NCBI GenBank assembly: GCA_035771165.1 | Contig: JAWNZC010000337.1 | Coordinates: 1,476,501-1,540,500, forward strand | Direction of reading: 5' to 3' | Source of the DNA: Paragorgia papillata | Lineage: Eukaryota > Cnidaria > Anthozoa > Scleralcyonacea > Coralliidae | Length of the DNA stretch: 64,000 bases | Part shown: one piece after another, positions 58,401-64,000 of the stretch | Position numbering within the stretch: the first letter of the stretch is position 1 | How the letters are laid out: every line of letters begins with the position of its first letter | Notes under the pieces: model-generated | What the model was told of the DNA's origin: nothing | Seen by the model: only the letters and a program-made list of their open reading frames with translations | The model's database searches: none | Made by a program: the position numbers and the translations under genes

Positions 58401-61400
58401 CTATGTTCAGTAGTATTCTTTCTGACGTCAGTTAGTTTTATCAGGTATAAAACCACCCACATGGTACTGATTTACTTTGTGTTTGAGATTTTTAAATTCA
58501 AGATAAGTTTGTGGATAAACCACGTTTATTCTGAGCGTTCGTCCTGTTGACTCAGACCATGACAAAAGCTCAGAGAGTAAATAATAAACGTGGTGTAAGC
58601 ACCATCTTGAGTTATACAATTATCGCCATGAAAACCTTTAAGGTGGCTCCACACAGTTTCTTAAAAAATGGAAAATACAAGTTTGAGAGTCCAAAACACG
58701 TGCATAAACAATGCGGAAAAAGAATAAAACTAAATGTTATGCATAGTTAAACAGTCTGACAATCAGAAACTGTTACCAAATAAGTAGCAACAGTTGTTGC
58801 TATGGCAACAATGACGTTTCAAAATGGCTGCCAATTACCCTTCAAACTAATTTAATTTGAAAAAACTTTGGTGACCCCCAATTTTTTTTTCATTAAAACT
58901 TTTCTTGAGGTATGAGTAATCAATAGGCCGATTTAAAAAAAAATCTGTAGAACGAAATTTTTAAAAAATTAACAAAGATGATTTTTCGGGAAAAAATATT
59001 ATTCGTTCTACAGAATTTTTTTAAAATCGGCCTATTGGTTACTCGTACTTCAAGAAAAGTTTTAGTGAAAAAAGAATTGGGGGTCACCAAAGTTTTTTTC
59101 CCGAATTAAATTAGTTTGAAGGGTCATTGGCAGCCATTTTGAAAAGTCATAGTTGCCATAGCAACAACTGTTGCTATTTATTTGGTAACAGTTTTTGATT
59201 GTCAGACTGTTTAACTATGCATAACATTTAGTTTTATCCTTTTTCCGAATTGTTTAATCACGTGTTTTGGACTCTCAAACTTTGTATTTTCCATTTTTCA
59301 AGAAACTGTATGGAGCCACCTTAAAGAATTAAGAAAATGTGCACAAAAATTGCACGAAATTAATTACGATGACTATTAAAATACCAATCCACAAGGACGT
59401 AGATTATTATATATAATATGGCACATGTTCTCTCATCCTTGTTCCCAGCGCCTCCTCGGTACGCTGTTCTCTGGGCGCGGTCCATTTATCATGACTTCTG
59501 TCGCCATATGTCTCTTTCCTGTACCAAGCCGTTTCAACTTAGCATACGATCTGTCACTCTTTACAAGGTTTTTGGTGAAAGGAAATCTCAAGTGTAAGAA
59601 TATATACATTACTAACCCTGGACCACTCGCGAAAATGCAACATCAAGATCTTCTGGCTAGGAATCGTACCCGCGACCCAGCTATACTATGTATATATTCT
59701 TACTCGAGATTTTCCTTCACGAAAATCCCTGACTGAAGACGTAGTTTAATCGAGTGAAATGACACATATTACTTATCATATATCTAATTCTGTCACTCTT
59801 CACCCTGTCAAGCTGGGCGAATCTTCTCTTACTTCTTCGTGTTTCGAATAGAGGAAGAGGTTAATGGTACATGTTTCTTCTGTTAAAATTGCGCACTGCA
59901 TGTGATTAATTGGAGGATGACCACATTTTTGGCACATTTTTATTGGCACATTTAATCCCTGCGATCAAAACCAAAGAAAAAATTAAAAAAAAAAATAGTT
60001 TAAAAAAAACAACAAAACTCTTATTGCCTACGAACATTGGCACCGAATTGTCACAGACAGAAGAGAAACATGGTATTATTTAATTAACAAGACACCTGGG
60101 TCAACTAAAATCAGTGACAAAGAACATTTGGAGAGTGAATTTTAGTCCTTGTCAATCAAGAAAGGGGAAAAAATAGCGTTAATTGGAATTTTGCCGAAGT
60201 CGTTAGGCCAGGGCAGACCAGGAAACAGATGATTGATTTTCGTTCATGTAATGAACTATCTTTCAATTTCGACCATTTGGGCGTTACGATAAAATCTACA
60301 AGCGCATGCATTGTCGATAGTATTATTAATAGAAAAATGTTATCATACTTTCTCAAACTCATTAATAATTCATGAGGAAAATTCAAAAGAAATCAATATT
60401 TAATCAGTATTTAGAAATCGGAGGAAGATTACAATCAAATGCAGCAAACTTTGAGGTCGATTTTCTTTTAGAATATCGATTCGTTTGAGAAGCTATATCG
60501 AACGGATGTCTAAATACAGCCAAGCTAGTTAAAAAAACTCGGCTTTGCCTCGTAATTCGATTACCTGTTTGACTGTATTTAGAAGTCGGAGGAAGGACAC
60601 TGACTCGTGTTGGATATATTACTTAAGGTCGTTTAAACTTAAGCTCGCTAAGGGCACCTTTACAATACAAGAACCCGGGTTGCCTTCGAACCCGGGTCAG
60701 CTTACTGCACCCGCGGGTTGGGAATGTTTTCCCCCCCAATCCTAGTCAGCCTTGCTCAACCCGGGTTGGGAATGTTTTTTTTTGTTCTCTGGTGTCTGAG
60801 AGCTGTGGTCGATTATTATTCACTAAGCTAGAAATACATGAACGCAACAACCCCTCGCCCGCTTTATATGCATTTTTTTAACCCCACTCCCCCCCCCCTA
60901 ATTTCTGTTTTTTGTTGTATTAATGACACACAGATCAGAAAACATCCCAGAAAATTAGTTAGCAAGGTTCATCTGTAGTCATGTGTTGACACACCGAAAG
61001 AACATGCAGAGTCAATATTAAAAAAAAAAACACAACGAGATGAACCAAATGACAAATTTTCATTCAAAAATATATATAAACAGTGGCCAAGAAAAGACAA
61101 TGTCAACATCCTAGCGTTCAAAGACAATTCTAGACAATATATTATTTATATTAATTTTCATTTTCAAGATTTCTTCCGTTTTAACTCAGCTAAACTGGTA
61201 AATACGAATCTCCTACCGTTAAACTTTCTTCTGCTTTTGTCACCACAAACACTGCCAATTCAGTCTAGTCTTTTCGGATTGTTTTTCTCGTTCGACGTTC
61301 GCGGTTTCTTCCTTTTTTCGTTGTTGACACATAAATATGACAAGGCATCATTCAGGTCTCTTCATGATCTATAAAGTCGTTTGTTTCAAAAAATTTTCAT

Positions 61401-61801
61401 CGTTCCCTTCTATTTAGTTATATTAAAATTCTTTACCGGCTTTGAACAGTATCAGGACACATCCTTCTTCCTTCGGTCGTTTTCGGTCTTTATCGTATTA
61501 ATTTTTTAGGCTTTTTTCAGTGGTTTTAAGTCGTATTTATTGTTGTCTTTTTCTCGCTGCCACATCTCTTGTTAGCCTTTTTTCTTTGGACTTTTTCCAT
61601 AGTAATATTAATGTACATTTTAGCTGGAACCATTTTTTCTGGCAAAGATTTCTTTCGTCATATATGATCGTTGAAAAACTATTTCGTAATCCAACCGAAC
61701 TTATAAATTATAATTTGCTGACGTAAATTTAAATAATTTGAATAATTTAACAGGTTAGTTACCAGTACCCTGCTATTCGAACTGCGCAAGTTGTGGATTT
61801 G

Positions 61802-61867
<66 letters not shown>

Positions 61868-63504
61868 AACAGGTTTCAGAATTGCTTTCAGCTTTTCATC
61901 TCGCGTGTAAAGTGGACTCCACGCACGTCGAGATTAGCACCCTCACCCGGCTCCGGGCCTTCGGCCCTCCGCCTGGGCTCGGGGACAACATGGCAAACAA
62001 CACGACTAGTGATGTTGAAACGTCGTAAGCAAATTTCGATTCTTTCAGTTGTCGTTGCCTTGTATTCTCGCCTATTTGTTCACGCAAGAGAGAAAGCAAG
62101 GCAACGAGTCGACATTTTTGTAGTCCATCTCAGTTTTGTAGTCCTTCTGAGACAGACTCAAATATTCGATCTTGTCACTAGACCACTGCCATGAAAGTTG
62201 AGAATTCTTTTCTTTGCGAGCGCTCGAACTTGCCATGTTTACACAGGAGTCTGATTTGACAACATACAAAATTGATAGTACCGAAAAAGATGGTGACTTG
62301 TGCATTTACCCACAATCCTTTGCGTGCAGTAAATATTGTTTCTTGCAGAATTATTGGAAGATATAGTTTTAAAACGATAAACTTTTGGTATGAATGAAGT
62401 TCTTGCTTACTTAATCCATTTTAGCATGATAAACAATGTTTAGTTGTTATTTAAGCTGATTTGAGGTCGCAAAGCATTGTGGTGAAATCTACCGCCGCCA
62501 TCTTTTTCGGTACCGTCAATAGCGAAGCACACAGTTACTATTTATAGTAACAGACAAACCCCCCATTTCTAATGAGCCATTTTCTTTTCTTGGAAATGCA
62601 AGAATAAATTATAAATTCCGACAAACATGAATTCGACGTCATCTGTGCGCTTCGCTATTGGCGCCAACGACACGTTCGTAATCGCCTGGGTACGAGATTG
62701 GACACAAATTATCATTTTGCAGAAACTTTACAGGAATCCGGGTCAGGTCAACCGGTGTTTACATGAGGAAACTGACCAAATTCTAACACTTTCGCACCTC
62801 TCGAAACTGGGTCGACCCGGGTCTGGAAACGGGTCACCCAGCAAGACGGGTTGAGCAAGACGGGTTGACCCAGCTATCGTGTAAACGCTAACAGGCGTTT
62901 ATTCGTAGATGGGTTGACCAGGGTTGGCGAGCTAACCCGGGTTGGCTCTCAACCCGTGCTCGTGTAAAGGTCCCCTCAGAAGTCAAGAACACCCCCGTGA
63001 CCATGCACATAGGTGTCAATCATCTTTTGCAGAAAAACTGATTAGATTCGAAATGCTTCGTTGCTAAAACTATAGCTAATATAGCTAAAACTATAGCTAA
63101 AACTATAGTAAGAAGAGCTTTGATACAAGTTTCCAGAAATGTTGTGAGGCGATTTGTTACGTAACTGGCATTCTAAAAAGAACTACGTGACAAGTTGCAC
63201 AAGAAACTTTTTAGTGTAACATTTTACCAGTTTTTATTCACGCATTATACTGTGGAGATGGAGAATTGATTTTGATATTTTTTTAAGACTTCTTGTTTTT
63301 GCATTATAGAAAAAACTGCTGCAAAACCGAATGATTTACAACAGTACTGCAAACCTGGGGAGTGTCCGAGTCATCCTATTGGAGACAATTGTCCTAACTT
63401 TTGGGAACTGCAAGACGAGTGTTATTTTGATTTCCAGTGTTCTCAGAATCAGAAATGTTGTTCGGATGGTTGTGAATTGCGGTGTGTGGATATAGAAGGA
63501 AAAG
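46362..63504 (+). CDS. Secreted protein with tandem WAP (four-disulfide core) domains; gene continues beyond the window
   Basis: The exons are 46362-46431, 47288-47335, 57456-57635 and 63310-63504. Every boundary is phase 1, so all join in frame and each internal exon can be skipped or duplicated without a shift, as is typical of extracellular modules. The order is signal peptide, 16-residue linker, WAP domain 1, linker, WAP domain 2. WAP proteins are small secreted protease inhibitors, antimicrobials or matrix proteins; which applies here cannot be read from sequence. Both domains carry a ninth cysteine, two residues before the usual KPGxCP start, on top of the eight canonical ones. The last exon ends at a donor, so more exons must follow. 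The two WAP exons are certain; linking them to the first two exons is an inference from phase, order and hydrophobicity. Confidence 0.6.
47288..47335 (+). CDS. WAP gene exon 2: short linker
   Basis: 48 nt between acceptor ACTGTTCTAG and donor ATCG|GTACGA, both phase 1. It encodes EYPPEVIDTQETVFI. The donor is weaker than the others in this gene. No stop in the used frame, but the exon is short enough to be chance. Confidence 0.4.
48355..48680. repeat. Quasi-repeat of CAAGTTGT / ACAACCTGTT words
   Basis: For about 320 bp short words such as AACAGGTTG, ACAAGTTGT, CAACAGGCTGT and CAAGGCTGT recur every 10-25 bp in both orientations without a fixed period. It ends near ACAAGCTGTGAGATTTT. It is neither a simple microsatellite nor a regular tandem array. 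Confidence 0.7.
50730..50935. mobile_element. Foldback MITE with doubled TTTTGGCGGGC
   Basis: ATGCGCACGCATCATTTTGG at the left pairs with CAAAATGATGCGCGCA at the right. CATAATTTTGGCGGGC repeats just inside the left end, giving two E2F-like words. A second inner pair is TGCATGTGGCCCA / TGGGCCACG. Confidence 0.6.
51908..52733 (-). mobile_element. Complete non-autonomous hAT element with 8-bp TSD
   Basis: TAGAGATGAGCCGATTA and TAATCGGCTCATCTCTA are inverted ends. AACACTAC flanks both sides (51900-51907 and 52734-52741), the 8-bp duplication expected of hAT transposases, and TAGAG fits the hAT terminal consensus. The subterminal word CGATTA occurs many times at both ends. A minus-strand transposase remnant fills the middle. 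At 826 bp it is far too short to be autonomous. Confidence 0.92.
52164..52469 (-). pseudogene. hAT transposase fragment
   Basis: A minus-strand frame of about 100 codons ends in NDYVLTTIVDPRFKTKLG. A-T-(x)-LDPRFK is the hallmark just before the C-terminal part of the hAT catalytic domain (ZBED-like transposases). The RNase-H acidic residues further upstream and the dimerisation region are missing. Confidence 0.75.
52745..54670. other. WAP intron, gene-free
   Basis: No exon recognised. Around 54200 CGCGGGTTCGAATTCCACC is a B-box-like word, possibly a decayed tRNA-derived SINE. The minus frame at 53088-53450 has no family resemblance. Confidence 0.4.
54676..54995. mobile_element. Complete Tc1-like MITE with long TIRs
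   Basis: CAGTGTGTATAAAAAAAATT at the left and AATTTTTTTGATACACACTG at the right, with inverted arms of about 105 bp. Flanked by TA on both sides. The 5' CAGTGTG and TA duplication are Tc1/mariner features. The loop contains no transposase. Confidence 0.88.
55000..56600. other. WAP intron, gene-free
   Basis: Mostly unremarkable AT-rich text. CTTATTGACCGAG at 56320 with TTATTATATGGC at 56370 resembles the ends of the 56608-56723 element and its flank, so a damaged relative probably lies here. Confidence 0.4.
56608..56723. mobile_element. Foldback MITE, 116 bp
   Basis: CTACTTATTGAC and GTCAATAAGTAG are the ends. The inner arms GGTCTGTACTAGTGAAATAT and its complement are perfect. Confidence 0.85.
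57000..57300. promoter_or_regulatory. CCAAT-rich stretch before WAP exon 3
   Basis: GAACCAATCAAATTAC, CTAATCAGATTGCGGGA, TGTGACGTG and GACGATTGGCCAT lie within 200 bp. It may be an internal promoter, or the inner ends of a repeat; GAACCAATCAAATT also occurs at 942. Confidence 0.2.
57456..57635 (+). CDS. WAP gene exon 3: WAP domain 1
   Basis: The acceptor TTTTTCTCTCAG has a strong pyrimidine tract; the donor is TCAG|GTGAGA. The exon is 180 nt, phase 1-1. It reads KKCKPGRCPAF, then ICPEPF, DECFSDFDCSG, KCCSDGCELKC. The eight canonical WAP cysteines are in order, including the adjacent pair and the D-x-C of the middle. The extra Cys precedes KPGRCP. The listed + strand frame here is out of register with this one. 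Confidence 0.9.
57824..58282. mobile_element. Foldback MITE, 459 bp
   Basis: AGTGGTTCTCT..TGAAAATA and TATTTTCAT.AGAGAACCACT are the ends. The arms of about 200 bp include TTGAGTCTATGACGTCA and its counterpart TGACATCATAGACTCAA. Confidence 0.8.
58300..58630. other. WAP intron between two foldback MITEs
   Basis: No gene seen. GATAAACCACGTTTATT (58512) and AATAAACGTGGTGT (58582) form a small inverted repeat. Confidence 0.4.
58636..59326. mobile_element. 691-bp palindromic foldback element
   Basis: CTTTAAGGTGGCTCCA and TGGAGCCACCTTAAAG are the ends, and the arms of about 330 bp are close inverted copies (GTTGTTGCTATGGCAAC, TTTTCTTGAGGTA, AATCGGCCTATTG in the right arm). The TTAA inside the ends might reflect a piggyBac-like target, but this is not decisive. 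Confidence 0.88.
59575..59720. mobile_element. Foldback MITE with a B-box-like word in the loop
   Basis: GTGAAAGGAAATCTCAAGTG and its counterpart ending CGAGATTTTCCTTCAC are inverted. The loop carries, on the minus strand, GGGTCGCGGGTACGATTCC, similar to a tRNA B box. Confidence 0.65.
59730..60350. other. WAP intron, gene-free
   Basis: A-rich tracts near 59965-60015. No exon. Confidence 0.4.
60351..60600. repeat. Interspersed repeat family, copy C
   Basis: CTCAAACTCATTAATAATTC, ATGAGGAAAATTCAAAAGAA and TTTAATCAGTATT match copies A and B. ATCGGAGGAAG repeats at its right end as GTCGGAGGAAG, and GTCTAAATACAG as GACTGTATTTAG. Confidence 0.65.
60650..61800. other. WAP intron with CCCGGGTT-rich patch
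   Basis: GGGCACCTTTACAATACAAG at 60652 and the repeated AACCCGGGTT/ACCCGCGGGTTGGGAATG (60670-60775) mark the end of an element. A mirrored end appears near 62945-62974. Between 61080 and 61740 the text is T-rich and non-coding. Confidence 0.4.
61804..61865. repeat. TA dinucleotide microsatellite
   Basis: About 60 bp of TA units. The Tyr-Ile frame through it is an artefact. Confidence 0.95.
62271..62520. mobile_element. Foldback MITE, 250 bp
   Basis: ATTGATAGTACCGAAAAAGA and TCTTTTTCGGTACCGTCAAT are inverted ends. The arms carry ACCCACAATCCTTTGCG against CGCAAAGCATTGTGGT and end on a GATGG/CCATC that forms a YY1-like word on one side. Confidence 0.75.
62690..62975. repeat. Dense GGGTTGACCC / CCCGGGT words
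   Basis: GACGGGTTGA, GGGTCGACCCGGGT, AACCCGGGTTGG and AACCCGTGCTCG recur within 280 bp. The right boundary CGTGTAAAGGTCCCC is the inverted form of GGGCACCTTTACA at 60652. Confidence 0.5.
63310..63504 (+). CDS. WAP gene exon 4: WAP domain 2
   Basis: The acceptor is TTGCATTATAG; the donor GAAAAG|GTAATT is phase 1. The exon is 195 nt. It reads QQYCKPGECPSHPIGDNC, then ELQDECYFDFQCSQNQK, then CCSDGCELRC. It has the same nine-cysteine arrangement as exon 3 (57456), so the two exons are duplicates. It must splice to an exon past the window. Confidence 0.9.
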
Positions 63505-63567
63505 GTAATTTTTAATAACTGTGCTTTTTTTGTCTAGTGTTTTATTCATAATCAGTGTGCGATAATC

Positions 63568-63645
63568 CTCCTTCTCCTCCTCCTCCTCCTCCTACTCCCC
63601 CGCCTCTCCTCCTCCTCCTCCTCCTCCTCATCATCATCATCAACG
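63568..63645. repeat. CTC/CCT microsatellite
   Basis: About 75 bp of CTCCTC-type units changing into CATCATCAT at the right. Confidence 0.9.
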
Positions 63646-63765
63646 TCCTCCTTCTCCTGATCATCATTAAAATTAACATTGCATTTGGGGTCATATTATA
63701 TAAAGATAACATGCACATAGGCATGGTTGTGGTATTAACGTAGTTTCAATTGGTATGTTAATCAT

Positions 63766-63958
63766 TAATCAACATCATCAAAATTATCAACATCGTTAAT
63801 ATCATCAACATCTTGATCATCAACATCATCAACATCAACATCATGAACATCTTCAAAATTATCATCATCATCATAATCATCATCATTAATATCATCCTCA
63901 TCATTATCATCATCGTCGTCGTCGTCGTGGTCCTCAGCATCATTATTATTATCATTGA
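63766..63958. repeat. CAT/CAA trinucleotide microsatellite
   Basis: About 190 bp of ATCATCAAC-like units with GTC interruptions near 63914-63930. In reverse complement it resembles the array at 66-272. Confidence 0.9.
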
Positions 63959-64000
63959 CCAACTTCATTCAGTAAATATTGTCTTCAACCCTTTATTGGC

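Noticed and set aside
61793..62194. 133-codon + frame
   Set aside because: It begins in a TA microsatellite and has no conserved features.

Overview
The window reads as nuclear DNA of a marine invertebrate animal. It is AT-rich, with sparse intron-split genes, GT-AG splice sites, microsatellites and very many short foldback DNA transposons. The style of the repeats suggests a cnidarian, probably an anthozoan, but this is an inference. There are no operons, CRISPR arrays or prokaryotic signals. Most of the sequence is repeat-derived and non-coding.

Three protein-coding loci are supported, all on the + strand. (1) 1641-7146 is the 3' part of a PHLDB/LL5-type gene. Three exons with matching phases encode the end of an FHA domain, a coiled coil of about 530 residues and a C-terminal PH domain. 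Both introns carry foldback elements. (2) 15648-20051 is a two-exon gene for a 220-residue protein I cannot name. It has a Cys/His/Trp pattern recalling the first half of a RING-CH finger, a Ser-rich basic middle and a C-terminal helix likely to form a coiled coil. (3) 46362-63504 is a secreted WAP (four-disulfide core) gene. It has a signal-peptide exon, a 48-nt linker exon and two WAP exons, all with phase-1 boundaries, and it probably continues past the window. A second orphan signal-peptide exon, also ending in phase 1, lies at 27710.

The rest is a layered transposon landscape. A Mutator-like miniature family (TIR TAGCCTG) has perfect 9-bp target duplications at four sites, one element being only 20 bp long. 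A complete 826-bp hAT element has an 8-bp duplication and a transposase remnant, and a second hAT MITE of 575 bp also has an 8-bp duplication. There are Tc1- and pogo-like MITEs, a PIF-like MITE, nested foldbacks, decayed 3' ends of non-LTR retrotransposons, and several interspersed families present two or three times. In one case an occupied and an empty insertion site are both present.

Layout: 0-7.2 kb PHLDB gene; 7.2-15.3 kb repeats; 15.3-20.6 kb novel gene; 20.6-27.7 kb repeats; 27.7 kb orphan signal exon; 28-46 kb repeats, including a duplicated segment (32-34.5 kb) and a 703-bp palindrome (41.8-42.5 kb); 46.4-63.5 kb WAP gene with introns full of transposons; 63.5-64 kb microsatellites.
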